A stretch of DNA of 36,348 bases from Candidatus Falkowbacteria bacterium CG10_big_fil_rev_8_21_14_0_10_37_14 (GTDB lineage: Bacteria; Patescibacteriota; Patescibacteriia; Patescibacteriales; Patescibacteriaceae), in assembly GCA_002778705.1 (NCBI GenBank), contig PFAM01000023.1:97232-133579 (forward strand), given 5' to 3'. Below, one piece after another: positions 30,584 through 36,348 of the stretch. Made by a program: the position numbers and the translations under genes. Below the pieces are notes generated by a model. The model did no database searches and was not told the origin of the DNA. It saw nothing but the letters and a program-made list of their open reading frames with translations. The number at the start of each line of letters is the position of its first letter. The first letter of the stretch is position 1.

Positions 30584-32545
30584 TTATTTCTCCACTTCTC
30601 CTTCAATCGGGCTGGCCTTTGCTTGTTCTGAACTTGTCGCAGAATCCCCAGCTGGTTCAGTAGTCCCACTCTGGGCTGAGCCTGTCTGATCTGAATTTGT
30701 CGAACCCTTCATCATATCCTCCATTGGGTTAGCCCCAGCTGCAGCTTGAGCAGAATACATCGCCGCACCAACGGTTTGTGCAATCTGATTAATCTCTTCA
30801 ATTTTTTTCTTTAAGTCTTCAACAGAACCACTGTCTTTAACTGTTTTTAATTCGGCAATTTTAGCTTCTAAGCTAGTTTTATCTTCATTCTTAATCTTAT
30901 CCCCAGAATCTTTAATTAATTTCTCTAATTGAAAAATTAAACCTTCAGCTTGGTTGCGAACTTCAATGCTTTCTTTCTTAACTTTATCTTCATCAGCGTG
31001 AGCTTCCGCTTCATGACGCATTCGCTCCACTTCTTCTTTACTTAAAGACGAGCTGGCGGTGATAGTAATTTTTTGTTCACGATTAGTCCCCTTATCAGTG
31101 GCCTTAACATTCAAAATACCGTTAGCGTCAATATCAAAAGATACTTCAATCTGTGGCACACCCCGTGGTGCTGGAGGAATACCGTCTAAAATAAAACGAC
31201 CTAAACTCTTATTATCATTAGCCATGGGGCGTTCACCTTGTACGATATGAATTTCCACACTTGGTTGACTATCAGCGGCTGTAGAAAAAACTTGCGAACG
31301 AGAAGTGGGAATAGTGGTATTGCGTTCAATAATCTGCGTAGCTACTCCACCCATAGTTTCAATACCTAAAGTCAAAGGAATAACATCCAAAAGCAATACA
31401 TCTTTAACTTCGCCTTGTAAAACACCAGCTTGCACAGCAGCCCCCATCGCCACTACTTCATCAGGGTTCACACTTAAGTTGGGCTCCTTACCAAAGAATT
31501 CTTTAACTTTAGCTTGAACCAATGGCATACGAGTCATACCACCAACCATCACAACTTCATTAATATCGCTAATACTTAAACCAGAATCAGTTAAAGCTTT
31601 CTTACAAGGTTCTAGAGTTTTTTCTACCAACATACCAACTAATGATTCAAACTTAGCACGAGTAATCTTCATTGCTAAATGCTTAGGACCGCTAGCATCC
31701 ACCGAAATAAATGGTTGGTTGATTTCAGTTTCCATGCTTGTTGATAGTTCAATCTTCGCTTTTTCTGCTGAATCTTTAATGCGTTGTAAGGCTAGCGGAT
31801 CTTTAGTTAAATCTAAGCCTGAGTCTTTTTTAAATTCTTCAACGATATACGCAATCAGTAATTGGTCAAAATCTTCACCACCTAAATGAGTATCGCCGTT
31901 AGTTGCCTTTACTTCAATAGTTTCTGGGCTAATATCCAAGACCGACACATCAAAAGTACCACCGCCTAAATCATAGACTACAATTTTTTGACCAGTTTTT
32001 TTATCAAAACCATAAGCCAAAGCAGCTGCGGTTGGCTCATTAATAATACGCTTTACATCTAAACCAGCAATACGACCAGCATCTTTAGTAGCCTGTCTTT
32101 GAGAATCATTAAAATAAGCCGGTACGGTAATAATTGCCTCAGTGATAGTCTCACCTAAGCGTGCTTCAGCATCTGCCTTTAATTTAGACAAAATCATCGC
32201 TGAAATTTCTTCCGGACTATATTCTTTACTCTGCATTAAAACCTTTACAGCTTCACCTGTTGATTTGATTTTATATGGATATAACTTAATATCACGAGCC
32301 ACTTCACTGTCGCCAGCCGATCGACCAATCAAACGTTTAACAGCAAATACTGTGTTCTCTGGATTAGTTACAGCCTGACGCTTAGCCGCCGCCCCCACTA
32401 ATCTCTCACCATTTTTAGTTACAGCTACAACTGATGGAGTAGTACGAGCCCCCTCAGCATTTTCTAGAATCTTTGGCATACCGCCTTGAATAACAGACAT
32501 AGCCGAATTAGTAGTCCCCAAATCAATACCTAAAATTTTTGACAT
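30584..32545 (-). CDS. dnaK: molecular chaperone DnaK (Hsp70)
   Basis: A 653-residue Hsp70. Seen: [52 protein letters not shown] and [10 protein letters not shown] of the ATPase domain; [18 protein letters not shown] linker and substrate domain; a helical lid and a Gly/Ala/Ser-rich tail. The tail (about 615-650) is low complexity, ends EGEVEK instead of the usual EEV-x-D, and its DNA contains two degenerate copies of the CTGARYTTRTCG dispersed repeat. It is separated from the upstream CIRCE-controlled genes by 107 nt holding a leader like that of the Clp-like gene. The start ATG has AATAATATGTC context and no SD at normal spacing. Confidence 0.97.
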   Translation of the reverse strand: MSKILGIDLGTTNSAMSVIQGGMPKILENAEGARTTPSVVAVTKNGERLVGAAAKRQAVTNPENTVFAVKRLIGRSAGDSEVARDIKLYPYKIKSTGEAVKVLMQSKEYSPEEISAMILSKLKADAEARLGETITEAIITVPAYFNDSQRQATKDAGRIAGLDVKRIINEPTAAALAYGFDKKTGQKIVVYDLGGGTFDVSVLDISPETIEVKATNGDTHLGGEDFDQLLIAYIVEEFKKDSGLDLTKDPLALQRIKDSAEKAKIELSTSMETEINQPFISVDASGPKHLAMKITRAKFESLVGMLVEKTLEPCKKALTDSGLSISDINEVVMVGGMTRMPLVQAKVKEFFGKEPNLSVNPDEVVAMGAAVQAGVLQGEVKDVLLLDVIPLTLGIETMGGVATQIIERNTTIPTSRSQVFSTAADSQPSVEIHIVQGERPMANDNKSLGRFILDGIPPAPRGVPQIEVSFDIDANGILNVKATDKGTNREQKITITASSSLSKEEVERMRHEAEAHADEDKVKKESIEVRNQAEGLIFQLEKLIKDSGDKIKNEDKTSLEAKIAELKTVKDSGSVEDLKKKIEEINQIAQTVGAAMYSAQAAAGANPMEDMMKGSTNSDQTGSAQSGTTEPAGDSATSSEQAKASPIEGEVEK

Positions 32546-32555
32546 ATTATTTTTA

Positions 32556-32631
32556 TTTTATCTCCACAAATGCGGAAAGCTCTCCAAGCAGTAGCAATAA
32601 TTCTACTGCAATTAATGTAATTAAAATTGTT
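32556..32631 (-). promoter_or_regulatory. leader shared with the Clp-like gene, upstream of dnaK
   Basis: Minus strand order: AATTTTAATTA, TTAATTG, a perfect 7-bp hairpin GCAGTAG-N8-CTACTGC, TGGAGAG followed by CTTTCC (a 12-bp near-palindrome), and TGGAGATAAAAT. Most blocks are identical in the leader at 15281-15383. TGGAGATAAAAT could hold a -10 (TAAAAT) or a distant SD. Confidence 0.6.
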
Positions 32632-32652
32632 AACAATAACTTTACCCTTCTA

Positions 32653-32925
32653 TCAAAATCCGTCTATAATCTTTTGATCTTCTTTTTGTTGAGCATCATT
32701 TTTAATTTGTAAATCCTTAGCTCTCTGAATAATTGACTGTTGTTCTTCAGTAGAGGTTACTTTTTGTAAATTTTCGTTATTCAAGCTCTCTGAAGTACTA
32801 GTCATAGTCTGTTGCTCAGTTACACTACCAAAACCTCGTAAATATTCCATCTGTGTAACTAAGAGCCAACCAATAATTACTACCGTGATTAAAATAACTA
32901 ATAAACCAACATAGCCTTTATACAT
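32653..32925 (-). CDS. small membrane-anchored coiled-coil-like protein, unknown
   Basis: A 90-residue protein, not recognised. One N-terminal transmembrane helix (about 6-24), then a Ser/Thr/Gln/Glu-rich polar region (34-90) with a likely helical or coiled-coil end (SIIQRAKDLQIKNDAQQKEDQK). It sits 8 nt after hsp20 and before dnaK in the chaperone run, so it is probably cotranscribed under HrcA control. A membrane-linked stress role is only inference from position. Confidence 0.65.
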   Translation of the reverse strand: MYKGYVGLLVILITVVIIGWLLVTQMEYLRGFGSVTEQQTMTSTSESLNNENLQKVTSTEEQQSIIQRAKDLQIKNDAQQKEDQKIIDGF

Positions 32926-32933
32926 AAAATTAA

Positions 32934-33365
32934 TTATTTTTTCACAGTTTTTATTTTAATCTGCTTCGGTTTACTTTCTGGTGCTTTTGGAATACTTATT
33001 TTTAAAACTCCATCAGTTGCTACCGCTTCAGCCTCACTGCCTAAAACATGAGTCGGTAGTTGAATAGAACGAAAGAAAGAACCACGACGAATCTCTTTAC
33101 GATAATAATTTTTATCCTCTACTTCACTCTTTTTTTCTGATTCACCTTTAATACATAAAACATCATTCTCTATAGATATTTCTACTTGTTCGGGATCGAT
33201 ACCAGCTAATTGCGCCTCAACAATCACAGCTTCTTTACCTTCATACATATCGATTGATGGCACGAAGCTATCTTGGTTTTGCCAACTGGCTGGCAACATT
33301 GAATTAAAGTTCCTGTCCATCTCCTCAAAGGGATCAATGAACGGAGTCCATTTGATTAGTGACAT
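32934..33365 (-). CDS. small heat-shock protein (Hsp20/alpha-crystallin family)
   Basis: A 143-residue ATP-independent holdase that forms oligomers and binds unfolding proteins. The alpha-crystallin domain (about 38-130) shows VPSIDMYEGKEAVIVEAQLAGIDPEQVEISIENDVLCIKGE, YRKEIRRGSFFRSIQLP and the signature GVLKISIPK. It has the usual short N-terminal arm and a Lys-rich tail (KPKQIKIKTVKK with an IKI anchor-like motif). It lies 1 nt after grpE. Start context AATAATATGTC, identical to that of dnaK, without an SD. Confidence 0.93.
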   Translation of the reverse strand: MSLIKWTPFIDPFEEMDRNFNSMLPASWQNQDSFVPSIDMYEGKEAVIVEAQLAGIDPEQVEISIENDVLCIKGESEKKSEVEDKNYYRKEIRRGSFFRSIQLPTHVLGSEAEAVATDGVLKISIPKAPESKPKQIKIKTVKK

Positions 33366-33366
33366 A

Positions 33367-33888
33367 TTATTTTTTTAATTTATACACCACCACTTTGGCG
33401 GGTATTAATAATTTATTATTTAATAAATATCCTGGCATCACTTCTTTGAAAACAGCCTCATCTAGTTTCTCATCTTCTGTTACTTCTTCTCCAATCGCTT
33501 CCATTGTATTATGGTCAAAAATTCCAGATGTATCTATTTCAGCCACTCCGGCCACTGTAATAATTTCTTTAAATTGCTTAACTACTAGACGGACCCCCTC
33601 CAACCAAGCATCAGTGCTGGCACCAGCCTCAGTTACTACCATTTTCAAGTTATTATAAATTGGCAAAAGATCAGATAATAAACCAGCATTAGCATATTGA
33701 ATTGTTTCAATTCGTTCACGAACTGTCTGTTTCTGTAAATTTTGATAATCTGCTAACGCACGCTTATATTTAGCCTCAAAATCCAAGGTTGATTGATCCG
33801 ACAAAGTTGACTGATCCGACTTCGTTGTCAAATCAATATCTTGCTCTTCGTTTGAGAGATTAGCCTCTTCTAAATTATTTTTTTTCAT
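33367..33888 (-). CDS. grpE: nucleotide exchange factor GrpE
   Basis: A 173-residue GrpE that drives ADP release from DnaK. Seen: a low-complexity N-terminal arm with a short repeat (SDQSTLSDQSTLDFEAKYKRALADYQNLQKQTVRE) leading into the long dimeric helix, the LLPIYNNLKMVV segment, and the C-terminal beta domain with HNTMEAIGEEV...VMPGYLLNNKLLIPAKVVVYK. It overlaps the hrcA end by 14 nt, indicating coupled translation. Confidence 0.94.
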   Translation of the reverse strand: MKKNNLEEANLSNEEQDIDLTTKSDQSTLSDQSTLDFEAKYKRALADYQNLQKQTVRERIETIQYANAGLLSDLLPIYNNLKMVVTEAGASTDAWLEGVRLVVKQFKEIITVAGVAEIDTSGIFDHNTMEAIGEEVTEDEKLDEAVFKEVMPGYLLNNKLLIPAKVVVYKLKK

Positions 33889-34570
33889 AATTTAAATATT
33901 GATATAAATTATTAATAATAGCTAAATTAATAGCGTAATCTTGACGCAGAGGCCCAATAATACCAAACAGTCCTCGTTGCCCACCGGTAAAATATTTAGC
34001 TGTAACAGCACCTAAAAGCGGTCCAAAAGGACAATTCTCTCCCAGTAAAACAGCCGGTTCAGTCGGCCAACTATCAAATTTATCAGCAATTATTTCGTCT
34101 AAACGATCAATAATTACAGAAAATTTACAAACCAGTCCAGGTTGTGATAATTCTGGCTGAGATAATAAATTGCTGATGCCAGTATAATATAAACTGCGAC
34201 GATGAAAGGCCCAGAAGATAGCCACATTAGCTTCAGCGGCCACTAACTTAGCGGTTCGCTTAAAGTCTTCCTCTTTTTTACCTGTTAAAGCTTCGGCTAA
34301 TTTATTTAATAACTCCTGAGACAATTCAGCGGTTTTTGTATTAGCTATAAACCATCGCCAAGCCTCTTCAGTTGGTAATCGACCGGCCGAAGTATGTGGT
34401 TGATAAATCCAACCCTCTTCTTCTAAAACAGACATTTCATTACGCACCGTGGCCGAAGAACAGTTTAGAGCATACTTATCCACTAGCAAAACCGAACTAA
34501 CCGGTTGGCCACTCTTAATGTTTTCTTGAATAATTGTCTCTAAAATTAGCTTTTTTCTTTCATTTAGCAT
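33875..34570 (-). CDS. hrcA: heat-inducible transcription repressor HrcA (short form)
   Basis: A 231-residue repressor that binds CIRCE. The N-terminal winged helix is clear: NERKKLILETIIQENIKSGQPVSSVLLVDKY...SSATVRNEMSVLEEEGWIYQPHTSAGRLPTEEAWRWFI. The C-terminal GAF-like part keeps GENCPFGPLLGAVTAKY and GLFGIIGPLRQDYAINLAIINNL. Typical HrcA proteins are about 340 residues; about 100 residues of the middle/dimerisation region are missing, though the frame and both ends are intact, so this looks like a lineage-specific short form, not a broken gene. A perfect CIRCE overlaps its promoter, so it autoregulates. Confidence 0.93.
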   Translation of the reverse strand: MLNERKKLILETIIQENIKSGQPVSSVLLVDKYALNCSSATVRNEMSVLEEEGWIYQPHTSAGRLPTEEAWRWFIANTKTAELSQELLNKLAEALTGKKEEDFKRTAKLVAAEANVAIFWAFHRRSLYYTGISNLLSQPELSQPGLVCKFSVIIDRLDEIIADKFDSWPTEPAVLLGENCPFGPLLGAVTAKYFTGGQRGLFGIIGPLRQDYAINLAIINNLYQYLNYEKK

Positions 34571-34593
34571 AATTCTGTTTTAAAAACATTGCT

Positions 34594-34622
34594 ATTATAT
34601 AACCACTTAGCACTCATGTCAA
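34594..34622 (-). promoter_or_regulatory. promoter of hrcA-grpE-hsp20
   Basis: Minus strand TTGACA (34622-34617), 17-nt spacer, TATAAT (34599-34594). A perfect consensus; the -35 lies inside the CIRCE spacer. Confidence 0.85.
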
Positions 34623-34633
34623 GAGAGTGCTAA
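34607..34633. promoter_or_regulatory. CIRCE operator (HrcA binding site)
   Basis: TTAGCACTC (34607-34615), 9-nt spacer, GAGTGCTAA (34625-34633): an exact match to the CIRCE consensus, covering the -35 of the hrcA promoter. Confidence 0.97.
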
Positions 34634-34657
34634 AAACTTCTTAAATTTGGCCAATTC

Positions 34658-34686
34658 TTGCCTTTTATTAATAATCATGCTTTAAT
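34658..34686 (+). promoter_or_regulatory. def-fmt promoter
   Basis: TTGCCT (34658-34663), 17-nt spacer, TTTAAT (34681-34686), about 40 nt leader to the def ATG. It is divergent from hrcA and 25 nt from the CIRCE. Confidence 0.45.
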
Positions 34687-34733
34687 GTAAACGCTAAGCA
34701 ATTAAATATCTTGGCCATTATTTATTTTATTCT

Positions 34734-35210
34734 ATGTCTATACTTAAAATAATCACTCACCCTAATCCTCTTTTGCGTCAAATATCCCTACCTTTTTCGG
34801 TGGCAGAAATTACTAACACCAAGACCCAACAATTCATTACAGATATGATTGAAACTATGTTAGCCAAAGATGGAGTTGGCTTAGCCGCCCCTCAAGTAGG
34901 TCAAAGTCGTCGTATGGTAGTAGTAAATACCAAACAAGGTCCTTTAGCCATGTTTAATCCAGAAATCACTAAAAAATCCCTTCTTAAAGAATGGGACGAA
35001 GAAGGTTGTTTGTCTATTCCTCAAACTTTTGGTCGCGTCAAACGCCCTAAAAGTATTCGCTGTCAATTTATTGACGCTACGGGCAAGCAAAAAAACATAG
35101 CCGCCCAAGGCTTATTGGCTCGCGTCATTCAACATGAGGCTGATCACTTAGACGGCAAATTATTTATAGATTTTGCTAAAGACATCGTCGAAGGAGTAAA
35201 CACGCTGTAA
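34734..35210 (+). CDS. def: peptide deformylase
   Basis: A 158-residue metalloenzyme that removes the formyl group from nascent protein N-termini. All three motifs are present: GVGLAAPQVG, EEGCLSIP (Cys ligand) and QHEADHLDG (HExxH ligands). Length is normal. The stop overlaps the start of fmt (TAATG), coupling the enzyme that removes formyl groups to the one that adds them, a common bacterial pair. No SD before the ATG. Confidence 0.96.
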   Translation: MSILKIITHPNPLLRQISLPFSVAEITNTKTQQFITDMIETMLAKDGVGLAAPQVGQSRRMVVVNTKQGPLAMFNPEITKKSLLKEWDEEGCLSIPQTFGRVKRPKSIRCQFIDATGKQKNIAAQGLLARVIQHEADHLDGKLFIDFAKDIVEGVNTL

Positions 35211-36151
35211 TGTCAAATAAACCACTCAAAATTGTTTTTGCTGGAACGCCCGACTTCGCTTGCCCTAGCCTGACTGCTTTAGTGCGCGACACCGACTTAT
35301 CTATTAAGTTAGTTATTACTCAGCCTGATAAACCCTCTGGCCGTGGTTTAGAATTCACTAAACCAGCTATTAAAGTTTTGGCAGAAAAAATTAATTTACC
35401 ATTGACTCAGCCAGAAAAAATTAATCAACTAAAAGCTAGACTACTAGAAATTAAACCAGATGTTATTGTTGCTGTTGCTTATTCCCAACTAATTCCCGAA
35501 GATTTATTAGCCATTCCCCGCCTAGGCTGGATTAATGTTCACGCTTCACTTCTTCCTCGTTATCGAGGAGCCGGGGTTATTCAAGCACCAATTTTAAATA
35601 ACGACCAAGAAAGTGGAGTAACAATTATGTTAATGGCCAAAGGTTTAGACACTGGACCAATTTTAGCACAAAGCCGAGTTACTTTATCACTAAACGAAAC
35701 CGCTGGCTCTTTATCTGAAAGTTTAAGCCAATTAGGCGGCAGCTTGTTGTTAAAAACATTAAAGGCTTATGTCGCCGGAGATATTAAACCTCGAGAACAA
35801 GAACATACTCAATCTACTTATGTTGGCTTAATCAAAAAACAAAACGCCTTAATTGATTGGAATAAACCAGCTAAAACCATTGAAAAGCTAGTGCGTGCTA
35901 TGTCTCCTTGGCCAACTGCTTGGACTTGGTTAAATGGCCGCCAATTAAAAATCACGGCCGCCGAACCAAAGACACTACCAATCAATACCTACAAAGTCGG
36001 CAAAACCTTTTTATATAACAATATGCTAGCCGTACAATGTGGCGAAGATTCTTTATTAATCAATCGGCTTAAGTTAGAAAGTAAAAATGAAGTAACAGCC
36101 AAGGCTTTTATCAATGGCCACCAAGATTTAATTGGTCAGATTTTAGGCTAA
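35210..36151 (+). CDS. fmt: methionyl-tRNA formyltransferase
   Basis: A 313-residue enzyme that formylates initiator Met-tRNA using 10-formyl-tetrahydrofolate. Seen: IVFAGTPDFACPSL at the start, VITQPDKPSGRG, WINVHASLLPRYRGAGVIQ with the catalytic Asn and His, MLMAKGLDTGPIL with the catalytic Asp, and a C-terminal OB-like tRNA-binding domain with IDWNKPAKTIEKLVRAMSPWPTAW. The variant GAGVIQ replaces the frequent GAAPIQ. Full length; coupled to def. Confidence 0.96.
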   Translation: MSNKPLKIVFAGTPDFACPSLTALVRDTDLSIKLVITQPDKPSGRGLEFTKPAIKVLAEKINLPLTQPEKINQLKARLLEIKPDVIVAVAYSQLIPEDLLAIPRLGWINVHASLLPRYRGAGVIQAPILNNDQESGVTIMLMAKGLDTGPILAQSRVTLSLNETAGSLSESLSQLGGSLLLKTLKAYVAGDIKPREQEHTQSTYVGLIKKQNALIDWNKPAKTIEKLVRAMSPWPTAWTWLNGRQLKITAAEPKTLPINTYKVGKTFLYNNMLAVQCGEDSLLINRLKLESKNEVTAKAFINGHQDLIGQILG

Positions 36152-36204
36152 TCTTGACTGGTGATTAATGTTTGTATATATTGATTTAGTAATTTTATAA
36201 AGAT

Positions 36205-36276
36205 GGCCCGTTCGTCTAACGGCTAGGACGCCAGGTTCTCATCCTGGTAATAGGGGTTCGATTCCCCTACGGGCTA
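36205..36276 (+). tRNA. tRNA-Glu (anticodon CTC)
   Basis: Cloverleaf by eye: acceptor GGCCCGT / ACGGGCT (first pair G-U), D-arm with CTAACGGCTAGG, anticodon stem CCAGG/CCTGG around TTCTCAT (anticodon CTC at 36238-36240), T-arm AGGGG-TTCGATT-CCCCT, discriminator A. No CCA is encoded. There is no intron. Confidence 0.95.
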
Positions 36277-36277
36277 C

Positions 36278-36323
36278 ATAAATAAACAGAGCAACGCAGA
36301 TAAGCGTTGCTCTGTTTATTTAT
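36278..36323. terminator. 20-bp perfect hairpin after tRNA-Glu
   Basis: 36278-36297 pairs exactly with 36304-36323 (core AGAGCAACGC / GCGTTGCTCT), loop AGATAA. There is no strong U-run, but the AT-rich flanks and its place between two tRNA-like ends suggest a bidirectional terminator or processing signal. Confidence 0.6.
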
Positions 36324-36330
36324 ATAATAT

Positions 36331-36348
36331 CGACAGTGGGGAATCGAA
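36331..36348 (-). tRNA. possible 3' end of a tRNA running off the right edge
   Basis: On the minus strand this reads TTCGATTCCCC then ACTGTCG: a T-loop (TTCGATT), the C-rich 3' half of a T-stem and an acceptor-like tail. The rest lies beyond the window, so identity is unknown. Confidence 0.35.

Overview
The window looks like a chromosomal segment of an AT-rich bacterium of the Candidate Phyla Radiation (Patescibacteria). Pointers to this are a DUF4012 protein beside a DUF11-like surface protein, a DUF3467 protein between dnaK and dnaJ, an HrcA far shorter than usual, a WecA/MraY-like enzyme with the CPR-style 'TKLLDG' signature, a membrane-anchored Clp-type ATPase, very short intergenic gaps, many starts without a Shine-Dalgarno (SD) sequence, and several families of small AT-rich or palindromic intergenic repeats. 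Ribosomal protein L1 is present, which argues against the parcubacterial branch reported to lack it. The phylum call is inference from gene content. No phage, transposase or CRISPR array is visible.

Layout. Positions 1-5.8 kb (minus strand) hold an envelope operon: GT4 glycosyltransferase, DUF4012 membrane protein, DUF11-like surface protein. It is read from an extended -10 promoter that would give a nearly leaderless mRNA. Positions 5.9-8.3 kb (minus) hold a compact Fe-S operon: Rrf2 regulator, IscU scaffold, Nfu-type carrier, cysteine desulfurase. Divergent from it, 8.3-11.1 kb (plus) carries dnaB, ybaB, recR and a small unknown gene. Positions 11.2-15.8 kb (minus) carry rplU, a WecA/MraY-like transferase, the Clp-like ATPase and a small membrane protein. 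Positions 16.2-18.4 kb (plus) are the secE-nusG-rplK-rplA transcription/translation operon, with a terminator-like hairpin in its leader and no rplJ/rplL after it. Positions 18.5-20.9 kb (plus) form a nucleotide-metabolism cluster: a thymidylate-kinase-like protein, two tandem paralogous P-loop kinases and dUTPase. After a small membrane gene come gatB and a 940-residue type IV pilin-like protein fused to a Cys-rich region and an Asp-box beta-propeller. Positions 25.9-28.9 kb contain miaA and miaB (the two steps of ms2i6A37 tRNA modification) flanking a PgeF/YfiH-family gene. Positions 29.0-34.6 kb (minus) form the chaperone locus hrcA-grpE-hsp20-(small membrane protein)-dnaK-(DUF3467)-dnaJ, with a perfect CIRCE operator over the hrcA promoter. 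Positions 34.7-36.2 kb (plus) hold def-fmt and tRNA-Glu(CTC).

How the parts relate. Most genes are housekeeping, so the unusual signals lie in regulation and architecture. The most notable are: a leader sequence shared by the Clp-like ATPase gene and dnaK, which suggests a second stress regulon besides HrcA/CIRCE; a 48-bp perfect palindrome before miaB; a short-repeat family placed directly before three start codons; the footprint of a tandem gene duplication near 15.4-16.0 kb; and the pilin-propeller fusion. Numerous sigma70-type promoters (TTGACA-N17-TATAAT-like) and intrinsic terminators can be read directly and are listed.
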